This document shows positions 17,468-27,214 of a stretch of 64,000 nt of DNA, in pieces. The position numbers and the translations under genes are program-made. The stretch is from JBBSUQ01 sp964389755 (GTDB lineage Bacteria; Bacteroidota; Bacteroidia; Flavobacteriales_D; Crocinitomicaceae), in contig CAYMEW010000015.1 in NCBI GenBank assembly GCA_964389755.1, forward strand, positions 1-64,000, read 5' to 3'. Every line of letters starts with the position of its first letter. Within the stretch, counting starts at the first letter, position 1. The notes below the pieces were generated by a model, which was not told the origin of the DNA, ran no database searches, and saw only the letters and a program-made list of their open reading frames with translations.

Positions 17468-18629
17468 GTTCAGCAAGCAATTTTCGATAATACTGTTTCA
17501 TTTCTGATACAAGTCTTGTATAGTGAAATTTGTCTTCTACGAAAGTACGCCCATTTTGTGACATAAATTCCCGTTTTTTTGGATCGTTAATAAGCGTCAG
17601 CATCGCCGCGGCATATTTTTCGGCATCGTCTACAGGTACAATGATTCCGGAACGGCCGTCGTCCACCACGTTGCGTACTCCGCCCACATCGGTTGATATT
17701 ACGGCAACGCCCGAGGCTTGTGCTTCGATCAGGCTTACCGGCGTTCCCTCGTTGTGGGAGGTCAGGCAAATGAGGTCCATGCCCGCGTTGAAGGTCGCAA
17801 TATCATGGATCCAACTCGTAAAATGAATGCGGGACGCATATTCCGGAAGTTCCGCCTTTACGAGCGATTCCAGCCGTGCGCGCTCCGTACCGTCGCCTAC
17901 GATAAACACGCGTAGTTCCTGTTCGCTTTTCGGAAAAACGCGTCGCAGTGCCTGTAGGAAGAGGTCGTGGTTTTTTACCGGAACCAGCCGCCCGATTATG
18001 GCAATGGCTACTTCCTGGTCAGACAACGAATAAGTCTGCCGGGTTTGCGCACGTTTGGATGCGCGATCGGTATAAAACTGTGCCAGGTCAAAACCCAGTG
18101 GAATAACCGTTATTTTTTCAGGAGGACAAATGCGGTGTACCTCGGACAATTCCTTTTTCTGAATGTCGGAGATCGCGATAATGCCGGTTGTGGAGCGGGC
18201 CAGCCTGCGTTCAATGTTTTTGTAAGCGAGCGTGGTAACGCGATTGAAGTACGAATGAAAAACGTGCCCGTGAAAGGTGTGTACGATCACCGGAACTCCT
18301 TTTTTGGCGGCTGCCCGACGCCCGAGTGCACCGGCTTTACTGGCATGGGTGTGAACGATATCGGGTTTATAGGCTTCAATGAGTTCGCAGATGCGCCGGT
18401 AGGCCTGCCGGTCCGAGCGGAAACGCGGCTTACGTTTCATTTCAGGCAATAGTTGCGGCTCCACACCGTAAGACTGCGGAATGTGCAGTGAGTCCGCTTC
18501 ACCTTTCTCCGGCATTCCGCCCACGAGCAGGGTCTCGAACTCTTCATCCATGAAGCGGGTGAGGAAGGTGGCGTTGTAAGTCGGGCCGCCGATGTTGAAA
18601 CGGTTTATGATACGTAAGATCCTGGTCAT
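17454..18629 (-). CDS. Group 1 (GT4-type) glycosyltransferase
   Basis: About 391 residues from the ATG at 18629; an upstream in-frame ATG at 18662 would add 11 residues not typical of the fold. The N-terminal Rossmann half begins ILRIINRFNIGGP. The C-terminal GT-B half has AIIGRLVPVKNHDLFLQAL, EGTPVSLIEAQASGVAVI (the Glu-x7-Glu motif of retaining GT4 enzymes) and DVGGV. It should add a sugar from an NDP donor to a lipid-linked glycan. It is the first gene of the minus-strand export group. Confidence 0.9.
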   Translation of the reverse strand: MTRILRIINRFNIGGPTYNATFLTRFMDEEFETLLVGGMPEKGEADSLHIPQSYGVEPQLLPEMKRKPRFRSDRQAYRRICELIEAYKPDIVHTHASKAGALGRRAAAKKGVPVIVHTFHGHVFHSYFNRVTTLAYKNIERRLARSTTGIIAISDIQKKELSEVHRICPPEKITVIPLGFDLAQFYTDRASKRAQTRQTYSLSDQEVAIAIIGRLVPVKNHDLFLQALRRVFPKSEQELRVFIVGDGTERARLESLVKAELPEYASRIHFTSWIHDIATFNAGMDLICLTSHNEGTPVSLIEAQASGVAVISTDVGGVRNVVDDGRSGIIVPVDDAEKYAAAMLTLINDPKKREFMSQNGRTFVEDKFHYTRLVSEMKQYYRKLLAEHVRT

Positions 18630-18798
18630 GAAAAGCTTTTTGTACAACGCTGCCGCGTGCATTCAAAAATATATGATATTGACGTACCAGCCGGGCAAAA
18701 GGTGAATTAATTTCGCTATTCAGGCTGTCCTGTGGAAAAATTACGGCACGATTTTTCCCGCTACAGCGTTTAATCAGGAACTTTGTAAAAAGCACATC

Positions 18799-20265
18799 AT
18801 GAAAATGACCCGTTTCCTCGCCCTGTTCTTAATCTCCGGATTTCTATCCCCGCTTTGCGCGCAACAGGCGGTTCAGCAGGCAATTGACGGCTTTGTGTCA
18901 AATAGCCAGTTTGCAAATGCTTCAATCTCTTTTTGCGCCGTGGATACCGAAACCGGCGAACAACTCGCGGCCTTCGATGCGCAGCGCTCCCTGCCAACGG
19001 CCTCCACGGCGAAACTGTTTGCGACTGCATCCGCTCTGGAACTGGCAGGGCCTACTTACCGTCCGCAAACGCGCTTTTACCTCGACGGAATGCTCACAAC
19101 AGACAGTGTACTCGAAGGAAACCTCATCATTCGCGGCGGTGGCGACCCGACCTGCGGAAGCAAATACTTTAACGAAGAAGGGCACGAGTCCGATTTTCTG
19201 AAAACGATCGTTGACAGCCTGCTTGCGCGGGGTATTAAACACATTCGCGGGGCCGTTATTGCAGATGCTTCTGAATTCGGTTACGCCGGTGCACCAGACG
19301 GATGGAACTGGTCCGACCTCGGAAATTACTACGGTGCAGGCCCTTCAGGACTGGTGATCTACGATAACATGCTCCGCTATAACTTTAAGACCGGCTCAAA
19401 AGTGGGCGCTCCTACTGAGTTGATCGGCCTGTTTCCGACCGTTCCGGATTTCATTTTTCACAATTATGTGACCTCGCAATCCGTTAGCGGAGATAACTCC
19501 TATATCTATGGTGCACCCTATTCTCTCGACCGTTTCGCGACGGGTTCTCTGCCGCTTTCCAGGAGTTCCTTTATCGTAAAGGGAAGTATACCTGATCCGG
19601 AATTGCAATTTGCTTACGAATTCGAACACGCGGCAGCTGTGAACGGACTTTCCGTGGAAGGAGGAGTTAACTCGGCCCGCAGGCTGGGAGACCGCGACTG
19701 GAAAGCAGATTATGATCGGCTGAAACTCATATATACACACCGCGGACCTTCCATACTGGAAATTACCTCGTGGACGAATATGCACAGTGTAAACCTCTTC
19801 GCCGAAGAATTGCTCTGCCTGGCGGGATATGTGAAGAATGGCAAAGGAGCAACCGCGGATGCGCTCGACTGCATCATGAATTACTGGTCTGCAAAGTTCA
19901 GTACCTCCGGGCTGTACCTGAACGACGGAAGCGGGCTCTCACGGACCAATGCGATCAGCGCCCGGCACTTTTGCGACTTGCTTACGGCAATGACACGCTC
20001 AAAGCATTATACGGATTTCTTATCCACACTACCCGTAGCCGGGGAATCGGGAACCTTGAAATATGTATGCCGTGGACAGGCCGGGCAGGGGAAAGTTATC
20101 GCCAAGAGTGGTACGATGTCGCGCATCAAGTCCTACGCCGGTTATGTTCATAGTACAAGTGGAAAGAAAATAGTCTTTGCCCTGATTATAAACAACTACA
20201 ATTGTTCCACATCCTATTGCGTGGACCAGATGGAAAAAGTGTTTAATGCCATGGCGCGCTACTGA
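18799..20265 (+). CDS. dacB: D-alanyl-D-alanine carboxypeptidase/endopeptidase (PBP4, peptidase S13)
   Basis: 488 residues with a signal peptide ending near CAQQ. The acylation motif is S69-T-A-K72. The second motif is in LNDGSGLSRTN near 375 and the KTG-equivalent is KSGTMSRIKSY near 436. Length and motif spacing fit class C low-molecular-weight PBPs (S13). It trims or cuts peptide cross-links in the periplasm. It is divergent from the export operon with about 170 bp between them. Confidence 0.92.
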   Translation: MKMTRFLALFLISGFLSPLCAQQAVQQAIDGFVSNSQFANASISFCAVDTETGEQLAAFDAQRSLPTASTAKLFATASALELAGPTYRPQTRFYLDGMLTTDSVLEGNLIIRGGGDPTCGSKYFNEEGHESDFLKTIVDSLLARGIKHIRGAVIADASEFGYAGAPDGWNWSDLGNYYGAGPSGLVIYDNMLRYNFKTGSKVGAPTELIGLFPTVPDFIFHNYVTSQSVSGDNSYIYGAPYSLDRFATGSLPLSRSSFIVKGSIPDPELQFAYEFEHAAAVNGLSVEGGVNSARRLGDRDWKADYDRLKLIYTHRGPSILEITSWTNMHSVNLFAEELLCLAGYVKNGKGATADALDCIMNYWSAKFSTSGLYLNDGSGLSRTNAISARHFCDLLTAMTRSKHYTDFLSTLPVAGESGTLKYVCRGQAGQGKVIAKSGTMSRIKSYAGYVHSTSGKKIVFALIINNYNCSTSYCVDQMEKVFNAMARY

Positions 20266-21552
20266 TCACGGCCATTTGAAGATCCATGCCTTCGGTGAAA
20301 TTGCCTGAAGTGTAGACAGGTTAGAGCGGGCTTCTGCCGCAGTGGCGAACGAACGAATACTCACGAGGTACAGGTTGTCGAAACGACCCACGATCACGGA
20401 AGGATTTCCTTCAGAAGACAATTTATCTGCATAGCGATCGGCATTCGTTTTTTCCATAAAGGCACCGCCAATCACGTGATACGCTTTGCCTTCTTCAGGC
20501 GTGTTTGCGCTTTCCACCACCGGTTTTGCAGAACTTGTTTTTACAGATTCCTCCGGGCTTTCCCGGATGGTTTCGGGTGTTGTTTGCATTACCGGCCCGG
20601 TGGCAACGTTGCCGTTTTCGTCCGTGTTCATGTCCGATGAATCAGTATCGGCAATTACTTCGTAAGGACTATTTTCGTATGCGGTACTGTCTACCTCGGA
20701 ATTCGTATCTGTCGGCTCCTCGGCGACCTTAGTAGTATCGGCTGTGGACGCGTCGTTTCCGAATAAGGATGCCTTGATTTGTTCGTAGTTCAGCGAGCCG
20801 TAAATAACAATGGCGACCAGCACCAGGGCCAGGATCGGGAAGACCCAGATAGCGGTCCTCTTCCGTTTCTTTGCAGCCGGTTCATTAGGAACTCTCACGG
20901 CTTTCGGAGTTTTTTCCTTTTTTGGTACGGGTGCCGGCTTTGGAGTTTTGGGTGGAACAGGTGGAACGGCTGATGCTTCGGCTTTATCCTCTTTTTCCGT
21001 TTCCTTTACCCTTTCAATGGCTTCACGCTCTTCTTCGAGCCGGTTTCCGGCAATTTCGGCATCGGCCGTATTCGGGCGCGAAGTGGAATCGGGTACGATC
21101 TCTTCACTTTCTTCTTTTTCGGGTTCGCGCACAGGTTCCGAAGGTTGTGCCGTGGGCTCGTCCTGGGAAGGTGTTTCCATTACGGGTGTTTCCGTAACCA
21201 CGACGGTTTCATCACTTGCTTCGGAATTCCCGTTCGTTTCTTCCCAGTTTTTAAAACTGACCTCGCCGGAGGCATCTTTTACGAACGAACCGAAACGGTA
21301 CATATCGTAAGAGTCTCCCTGTTCGAGTTTCTGCCGGATCTCGCGTACGTATTTCGATACCAGGTTTTTCGCATCATTCGGGTCCATGCCTTCGCGCTCG
21401 GCAATGTAATTAGCCAGCGCACCGTCATCGTGTTTCAGGTAGGGCATGAACATAATCTCCCCGGTGCTGTGGTCGGTGATCGTCAGCGCACCGAGACCGG
21501 GTATGATGATGGTATTCGTTTCTTTGAGAATTTGTAGCAAGTATTTATCCAT
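20266..21552 (-). CDS. HU-CCDC81 and SPOR domain peptidoglycan-binding protein
   Basis: 428 residues from the ATG at 21552. The N-terminal HU-CCDC81-like region (about 1-100) starts MDKYLLQILKETNTIIIPGLG. A charged Pro/Glu/Ala linker follows, then one membrane helix (TAIWVFPILALVLVAIVIYG), an acidic periplasmic linker, and a C-terminal SPOR domain (about 355-428, starting KAYHVIGGAF). SPOR domains bind denuded glycan at division sites. This fusion is a Bacteroidota hallmark, and a division role is inferred. Confidence 0.9.
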   Translation of the reverse strand: MDKYLLQILKETNTIIIPGLGALTITDHSTGEIMFMPYLKHDDGALANYIAEREGMDPNDAKNLVSKYVREIRQKLEQGDSYDMYRFGSFVKDASGEVSFKNWEETNGNSEASDETVVVTETPVMETPSQDEPTAQPSEPVREPEKEESEEIVPDSTSRPNTADAEIAGNRLEEEREAIERVKETEKEDKAEASAVPPVPPKTPKPAPVPKKEKTPKAVRVPNEPAAKKRKRTAIWVFPILALVLVAIVIYGSLNYEQIKASLFGNDASTADTTKVAEEPTDTNSEVDSTAYENSPYEVIADTDSSDMNTDENGNVATGPVMQTTPETIRESPEESVKTSSAKPVVESANTPEEGKAYHVIGGAFMEKTNADRYADKLSSEGNPSVIVGRFDNLYLVSIRSFATAAEARSNLSTLQAISPKAWIFKWP

Positions 21553-21584
21553 GGTCAGCAAATGTTTCGGGAATTTATAAATAA

Positions 21585-22442
21585 TTATTGAAACATGTCC
21601 GAAAAGCGGAAAGTATCCTTCAGGCGCACACCTTTTTCAGTTTCCTGCAGCGTGCAGCACTCATTTACCGGGTCGTGTTCCAGGAACAGGATGTACTCTT
21701 CGCGGGCTGCTTTTGCCAGGAAAGCTTCCTTTTCTTTCAGGGTGATGAGCGGACGCGTATCGTATCCCATGACGTAAGGCAGCGGAATGTGTCCGGTACT
21801 CGGTAACAGATCGGCCATAAATACCAGTTTTTTCCCCTGGTAATTAATATGCGGGATCATCATGCTGTCGGTATGACCGTCTACAAAAAGCACGTCAAAA
21901 CCGTTGAACGCCTTCTCGGAAAAATCTCCGGTACGATCCACGAACTTCAGTTGCCCGCTTTCCTGGATCGGGAGAATGTTCTCCGCCAAAAAAGAAGCTT
22001 TTTCGCGTGCATTGGGTTCTGTGGCCCATTTCCAGTGATTCTCGTTACTCCAAAAGTGCGCATTCTTAAAGACCGGTTCAAAGCGTTCCCCGTCTCCCGT
22101 CCGCTTAATGGCACCGCCGCAATGATCGAAATGCAGGTGCGTCAGGAATACGTCCGTTACATCGTCCGGAGAGAATCCCAGTTTGTGCAGGTTGCCTTCC
22201 AGGCTGTCGTTGCCGTGCAGGTAATAATGCGAAAAGAATTTTTCGGATTGCTTGTCCCCGATACCCGTATCTACAAGAATCAGCTTGTTACCGTCTTCGA
22301 TCAAAATACTGCGCATCGCCCAGGAGCACATGTTGTTCTCATCGGCCGGGTTCGTTTTCTGCCAGAGTGTTTTCGGGACAACGCCGAACATGGCACCACC
22401 GTCCAGCTTAAAATTTCCGGTATTTAAAGGATGTATTCGCAT
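21585..22442 (-). CDS. Metallo-beta-lactamase-fold hydrolase (lactonase-like)
   Basis: 285 residues, no signal peptide. The di-zinc motif HLHFDHCGG gives H102, H104, D106 and H107. LVDTGIG near 56 and VDGHTDSMMIPH near 193 are family features. The overall pattern resembles the quorum-quenching N-acyl-homoserine lactonase branch, but many hydrolases share it and the substrate is not readable. It stands alone between the SPOR gene and the transporter gene. Confidence 0.85.
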   Translation of the reverse strand: MRIHPLNTGNFKLDGGAMFGVVPKTLWQKTNPADENNMCSWAMRSILIEDGNKLILVDTGIGDKQSEKFFSHYYLHGNDSLEGNLHKLGFSPDDVTDVFLTHLHFDHCGGAIKRTGDGERFEPVFKNAHFWSNENHWKWATEPNAREKASFLAENILPIQESGQLKFVDRTGDFSEKAFNGFDVLFVDGHTDSMMIPHINYQGKKLVFMADLLPSTGHIPLPYVMGYDTRPLITLKEKEAFLAKAAREEYILFLEHDPVNECCTLQETEKGVRLKDTFRFSDMFQ

Positions 22443-22536
22443 AAAGGACTTCGTTTGTCGTTCGATACAAAGATTGCGATTTTAATCGAAAAGCACCTGC
22501 CGCGATCTGTGAAATTCCCTTAAATATGAGCTTGCA

Positions 22537-23400
22537 TTACTGTGAGAAGAGCAGAAGCAGGATTGCGCTGATAGCCAACAGCAACCCTGCAATCTTTAGT
22601 CCGTTCAGCTTTTCCCTGAAAAGTAAGGCACCGCTCAGTGCGGAGAGAAGCACAATTCCCACATTGGTCAGGGCCAGCACGGTCGTATTCGTCCATCCTG
22701 TTTCACGGTAGGCGAGCAAAAGCAGGTAGATCGAAAAATAGTTCGGGATTCCAAGCACTACGCCTGCAAGCATATTTTTCAGTTTCCAGGGCTCTCCGTG
22801 CCTGAACCAGCGCCAGCCGATGACGAACAGCCCGATCAGTCCGGCAAAACCAAAACCGATGGCGGAGAACAGGGAAGGAGCCAACTCGTCGAGACGGGTC
22901 TGTAAACTGTAGTTCAGTAAAATGTCCAGTAAGCCGCTACCGAAGAATAGTACGAAAAGCATCCACGGCTGTTTGTTGCGCGGACTTCCCCTGCGTTGAA
23001 CAGAAATCAGAAGTACGGCTGTAAAGGCAGCAAGCATCCCGCTGATGCTTAGAAATGAAAGTGCTTCGTGGTAATAGAACAGCATGAACAGTGCTGAAAC
23101 GGCCATGCTCATCTTCACAGCGATCGAAGTAATGGCCACACCGTTTAGCTGACTGCTCTTCCCGATGATCAGGAAAAGCGAAATGAATAACATTCCACAG
23201 GTAAGGCAGAACGGGATCCATTGTGTATGTTCAAGTGCGCCGGGCTGCCACTGATGTCCGAACAATATGAAACCGAAACTGAGCGCCGTGATGTAGTTGA
23301 ATACGATAGCCTGTAGCGTATTGATCCCGAAGCGTGGGAATAACCTGAAGAGGATCAGGATCAGTGTGGATGCAAAGATCGAAAAGAGAAAGGGGATCAT
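22537..23400 (-). CDS. EamA/DMT-family membrane transporter
   Basis: 287 residues with about ten hydrophobic segments, arranged as two EamA repeats of five. The last segments (TTVLALTNVGIVLLSALSGALLF) match the conserved DMT end. It probably exports a small metabolite; substrate unknown. The ATG overlaps the ribD stop by 4 bp, so it is translated after ribD on the same message. Export of a riboflavin-related compound is possible but only a guess from position. Confidence 0.85.
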   Translation of the reverse strand: MIPFLFSIFASTLILILFRLFPRFGINTLQAIVFNYITALSFGFILFGHQWQPGALEHTQWIPFCLTCGMLFISLFLIIGKSSQLNGVAITSIAVKMSMAVSALFMLFYYHEALSFLSISGMLAAFTAVLLISVQRRGSPRNKQPWMLFVLFFGSGLLDILLNYSLQTRLDELAPSLFSAIGFGFAGLIGLFVIGWRWFRHGEPWKLKNMLAGVVLGIPNYFSIYLLLLAYRETGWTNTTVLALTNVGIVLLSALSGALLFREKLNGLKIAGLLLAISAILLLLFSQ

Positions 23401-24434
23401 GCCTTGCGGTAATAAAAGATCTCGTCTTCCAGAAAGTGCTCGCTGTGATCGGGTAACCCAAGTAAGTCGGGGGCTTTCAGTCCGTCGCCGAAATAGCCCG
23501 GACCTCGGATGATGCGAATCTCGTCGTAAAGTCCGGAGCTCAGGAATTGTTCCAGTACAGCTTTGCCACCTTCAACCAGAACGGATTGTATCTCACGTTC
23601 GTAAAGTGTTTTCAGGATTTCAGAAATGGCATTTGTTTCCGTGCGCACGAGTGTCACTCCGTCAAGACTTTCGTCCCTGATCGTATTCAATAACAGCGTC
23701 GGTGCGCTTCCGTCAAAGACCACATAGTCCGTTAAAGAAAGTTCCAGCCGGCTATCCAGTACGATGCGAGTCGGATTTAAGCCGCTTACTGCGCGTACGG
23801 TAAGTGATGGATTGTCGTTCAGGACGGTTCGTTTTCCCACGAGAATGGCAGCTTCCTCGCTTCGCCAGTTATGTACGAGTACCTGCGTTTCAGGAGCGCT
23901 GATCCGCCGGATGCCCTGTTCACCTGCGGCGCGCGGAGCATCTATGTAACCGTCCGTCGTTTGTGCCCATTTCAGAATAACATAGGGGCGCTTGCGCCGA
24001 TGAAAAGTGAAGAAACGTTTGTTAAGTGCGAGGCATTCGCTTTCCAGGACGCCCGTGCTTACTTCGATACCGGCCATTTTCAGGCGCTCGATCCCTTTTC
24101 CGTTCACGGCGTCGAACGGATCGCGACAACCGATCACCACGCGTTTGAAGCCGCAGCGTATCAACAGGTCGGCACAGGGAGGAGTTTTTCCGAAGTGGGC
24201 ACAGGGTTCCAGGCTTACGTAGATTGTCGCTTCTCCGAGCAGACTTTGATCACTGACGGAGTTCACGGCGTTGACTTCCGCATGCGGACCGCCGTAGAAT
24301 GCATGGTATCCCTCGCCGATTACGCGGTCCTCGTGTACGATTACGGCACCCACCATCGGATTTGGGGCGACCCGCCGTTTTCCGAGACGAGCCAGTTCGA
24401 TACAGCGTGTCATGTACAATTCGTCCGAAAGCAT
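23397..24434 (-). CDS. ribD: Riboflavin biosynthesis deaminase/reductase RibD
   Basis: 345 residues, bifunctional. The N-terminal deaminase has zinc ligands H51 (HAEVNAVN, with E53), C78 and C87 (PCAHFGKTPPCADLL). The C-terminal reductase has PYVILKWAQTTDGYI near 146 and VLVEGGKAVLEQF near 287. It converts the GTP-derived pyrimidine to the ribitylamino-uracil precursor of riboflavin. A TATATTCG box ends 3 nt before the ATG, which suggests a leaderless message. No FMN riboswitch is seen upstream. Confidence 0.95.
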   Translation of the reverse strand: MLSDELYMTRCIELARLGKRRVAPNPMVGAVIVHEDRVIGEGYHAFYGGPHAEVNAVNSVSDQSLLGEATIYVSLEPCAHFGKTPPCADLLIRCGFKRVVIGCRDPFDAVNGKGIERLKMAGIEVSTGVLESECLALNKRFFTFHRRKRPYVILKWAQTTDGYIDAPRAAGEQGIRRISAPETQVLVHNWRSEEAAILVGKRTVLNDNPSLTVRAVSGLNPTRIVLDSRLELSLTDYVVFDGSAPTLLLNTIRDESLDGVTLVRTETNAISEILKTLYEREIQSVLVEGGKAVLEQFLSSGLYDEIRIIRGPGYFGDGLKAPDLLGLPDHSEHFLEDEIFYYRKA

Positions 24435-24437
24435 ACG

Positions 24438-24445
24438 CGAATATA
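24438..24445 (-). promoter_or_regulatory. Possible -7 box of ribD
   Basis: On the minus strand the sequence reads TATATTCG, one base from TAnnTTTG, ending 3 nt before the ribD ATG. Confidence 0.4.
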
Positions 24446-24493
24446 CGCAGAAAGCACGAAAGCAGAGCCCGGTGTGTAATTCACTGAAAATGC

Positions 24494-24501
24494 TATATTC
24501 G
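24494..24501 (+). promoter_or_regulatory. Possible -7 box of the MFS gene
   Basis: TATATTCG, identical to the box before the divergent ribD, ends 5 nt before the MFS ATG. Confidence 0.4.
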
Positions 24502-24506
24502 TAGCC

Positions 24507-25754
24507 ATGAAAACGTTTTCTACACGCGAGCGAATGGGCTACCTGTTCAGCTTACCGGTCATCGTAGCCTCGCTGGGTTACTTCGTGGATATTTACGACC
24601 TGCTGCTCTTCGGAATCGTACGCCTTGAAAGCATCCGCTCGCTGGGCATTACCCAGCCCGATGCAGGCGCTTTTATTCTCAACTGGCAAATGGCAGGATT
24701 GCTGATCGGCGGAATTCTATGGGGAATACTGGGCGATAAAAAAGGCCGGCTGTCCGTACTTTTCGGATCCATCCTGCTCTACAGCACGGCTAATATACTT
24801 TGTGGATTCCTGCCCCACATCGGTTTTATGGACAAACTGAACGCGTATGCACTTCTGCGATTCATTGCCGGGATCGGCTTAGCAGGGGAACTCGGTGCGG
24901 GGATTACGCTCGTTGCGGAATCGCTTCCCAGGGAATTGCGCGCGCTCGGAACATCACTTGTTGCCGGTTTTGGCCTGCTCGGTGCCGTGGTAGCAGGATT
25001 CACAGTGAAGTTGAGTTCCGACTGGACGATTTCCTATTTTATCGGGGGGATCATGGGCATTGGGCTGCTCTTTCTGCGTATCGGGGTATTAGAGTCCGGT
25101 ATGTTCAAAGAGGTCCGGCAAACCGAAGGCATTAAACGCGGAAGTTTCCTGTATTTCTTCAGCAATCGCGACCGGCTTTTGCGCTACCTCAAATGCATTG
25201 CCATCGGTTTACCAACCTGGTATTGTATCGGGATACTGGCTTTTTTCTGTGATGAGATCGGCCGCGGACTCGGAATTTCCGAAGTTGTGAAGCCCCAGTA
25301 TGCCATTCCCTTTGCCTATGCCGGAATCTCCGTGGGCGACTTTGCCAGCGGATTCCTCAGCAACCGGCTACGCTCCCGAAAACGATCGATTCTGTACATG
25401 CTGCTCTTTACCCTGCTGGGCGTCGTACTGATGCTCTTCGGTCCGAACGGAAGCGCCACTTCGTATTATGTCTATTGCGTCTGGCTCGGGCTCGGCACCG
25501 GTTACTGGGCCATGTTTGTAACACTCGGAGCCGAACAGTTCGGGACCAACATCCGTTCCACCGCTGCAACGACTATTCCGAATATGGTGCGCGGACTCCT
25601 GGTGGTCATGGTTTTGCTTTATGACTGGTTAAAGCCCGGAAGCAGGATGATCTACGCTGCTGCGGTTGTCGGTGTGATCGCCTTCGGCCTCGCCTTTTAT
25701 TCGTCACTGACCATTAGCGAAACCCACGATAAGGATCTCAACTTCATTGAATAA
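24507..25754 (+). CDS. Major facilitator superfamily transporter
   Basis: 415 residues with about twelve membrane segments. MFS motif A is seen as LGDKKGRLSVLFGS between helices 2 and 3, and AGIGLAGELGAGITLVAE follows in helix 4. The pattern resembles the sugar/metabolite-H+ symporter branch (SV2/AAHS-like). The substrate cannot be told. It is divergent from ribD with 72 bp between them and has no cotranscribed partner. The protein ends with a short polar tail (ISETHDKDLNFIE). Confidence 0.88.
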   Translation: MKTFSTRERMGYLFSLPVIVASLGYFVDIYDLLLFGIVRLESIRSLGITQPDAGAFILNWQMAGLLIGGILWGILGDKKGRLSVLFGSILLYSTANILCGFLPHIGFMDKLNAYALLRFIAGIGLAGELGAGITLVAESLPRELRALGTSLVAGFGLLGAVVAGFTVKLSSDWTISYFIGGIMGIGLLFLRIGVLESGMFKEVRQTEGIKRGSFLYFFSNRDRLLRYLKCIAIGLPTWYCIGILAFFCDEIGRGLGISEVVKPQYAIPFAYAGISVGDFASGFLSNRLRSRKRSILYMLLFTLLGVVLMLFGPNGSATSYYVYCVWLGLGTGYWAMFVTLGAEQFGTNIRSTAATTIPNMVRGLLVVMVLLYDWLKPGSRMIYAAAVVGVIAFGLAFYSSLTISETHDKDLNFIE

Positions 25755-25885
25755 TTACTCCGTCTTTGACTATGGAAAGTGCTTCTGCACTCACACCAGG
25801 TTCTCCATTGAATTTTCGCCTATCCGATAAAGTGTCCGATCAAATGCTTATTTTTAGCTAAATACAAACTCAGGAATCCGAAACT

Positions 25886-26641
25886 ATGCGCATTTCAGTA
25901 ATCACCTGCATCCTCGTGGCCGGAACGTTTATGGCCTGCACCGATCAAACGGATGAAAAACAAATGGAAGGAGGATCAGATGCAAACATATCCGACAGCC
26001 TTTCAATGAATGACAGTACGAATGTCGCAACGAATTCCGATACGCTGCACCTGGGCAGTTACGTCCTTGAATTGCATTCCGGGGGACCGGTAAAGATCTC
26101 GAAAACGTACGACGGTGAGTGGAGTGCCGATGAAAAATTGCCACATACACCGCGCATTCGCAGAACCGGTGACAGTCTTATTTTGACGCTTAATAATGGT
26201 AAGACCGTTTCTTTGGTCAATATTCCCTTTTGGGACGATGCGGAAGGCAATCACAACATGGATGAAACGGTTAATTACGCATACTTCAGGGATATCGGCA
26301 ACTACTGGGAAGTACAGGCATTCTGTTACGAATGCAATTACATGGTCTTTGTAAACAAGGAAACCGGGAAAACCTTCACAACGATCGGTCCCGGAGTGAT
26401 CTCCCCCTCGGGGAACCTGTTGTTCTGCGCGAACATCGACCTGGAAGCCGGCTTTTCACTGAACGGTATCGAACTATACCGGAAAGAAAGTCAGGGCTAC
26501 AGCCTCGTTGCTACCCGCGAACTACCCTGGAGCATCCACCAGTTGCGCTGGAAGAACGATTCCACCATCGCCGGCCAGCGCGTGGGTTTGACGGAAGACA
26601 TGGATTTCGAGCTGTTCGAAGTGGAATTGCGGGTTAGGTAA
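25886..26641 (+). CDS. Hypothetical lipoprotein
   Basis: 251 residues. A signal peptide with FMAC lipobox (Cys at 18) is followed by an Asn/Ser/Asp-rich linker (about 19-55). The mature part is rich in beta-type patterns and Trp. It may form a small beta-propeller or sandwich, but no family is recognised. It lies 18 bp upstream of a small membrane-protein gene, probably cotranscribed. Confidence 0.7.
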   Translation: MRISVITCILVAGTFMACTDQTDEKQMEGGSDANISDSLSMNDSTNVATNSDTLHLGSYVLELHSGGPVKISKTYDGEWSADEKLPHTPRIRRTGDSLILTLNNGKTVSLVNIPFWDDAEGNHNMDETVNYAYFRDIGNYWEVQAFCYECNYMVFVNKETGKTFTTIGPGVISPSGNLLFCANIDLEAGFSLNGIELYRKESQGYSLVATRELPWSIHQLRWKNDSTIAGQRVGLTEDMDFELFEVELRVR

Positions 26642-26659
26642 AGGCTAAACAGACGAGAA

Positions 26660-27205
26660 ATGAGACAGGAAGCAGTGTTTGAAAGCAAAGCATTTTACCT
26701 TTGGGTCGTGGCAAGCGGGCTGGCCATTCTTTGTACGCCATTCATGGTAGGAGAAGTCGGGGAGGGATACTGGATAACTGCTCTTGTCATCTTCCTACTC
26801 ATCGCCGGCACGTCGGTCCGCAAGTTTACTTTTTATAATAATCGCATTGTTCGAACGGCTGTATTTCGTCCCTTTTTTCGGAAGAAGCAATACGCGTACG
26901 ACGAACTTTTATTTGTCGAGATCAGGAAAAGAAAAGAACCCTATCAGCGTCCATACATCAATCTGCATGTGAACCCGAAACGCATTTCAAGCATATTCTT
27001 TGCACACCGTGCGTTCATCTTTTCCGATTATAAAGAACTGAAGCCTTTAATTTTGCACCTGATCCGCAGGAACGTCGCCATACGACTCAACATGACAAAA
27101 GAATATCCTGATGAATTCACTTACTTGTCCGAACTTGTTTTAAAAAATAACGGCAAACTACTTTCGGCAAAAGATATGGGTGAATATCGAAAGCGAAACG
27201 TGTGA
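26660..27205 (+). CDS. Hypothetical membrane protein
   Basis: 181 residues. Two adjacent N-terminal membrane segments (about 9-28 and 34-54) are followed by a basic soluble region. This resembles small bacterial PH-like membrane proteins (YdbS/YcxB style), but the match is weak. Codon use is intermediate between the GC-rich host genes before it and the AT-rich region after it. Confidence 0.65.
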   Translation: MRQEAVFESKAFYLWVVASGLAILCTPFMVGEVGEGYWITALVIFLLIAGTSVRKFTFYNNRIVRTAVFRPFFRKKQYAYDELLFVEIRKRKEPYQRPYINLHVNPKRISSIFFAHRAFIFSDYKELKPLILHLIRRNVAIRLNMTKEYPDEFTYLSELVLKNNGKLLSAKDMGEYRKRNV

Positions 27206-27214
27206 GAACGTATA

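Noticed and set aside
24435..24506. FMN riboswitch before ribD
   Set aside because: The interval is only 72 bp and shared with a divergent gene; no RFN-type conserved bases are visible.
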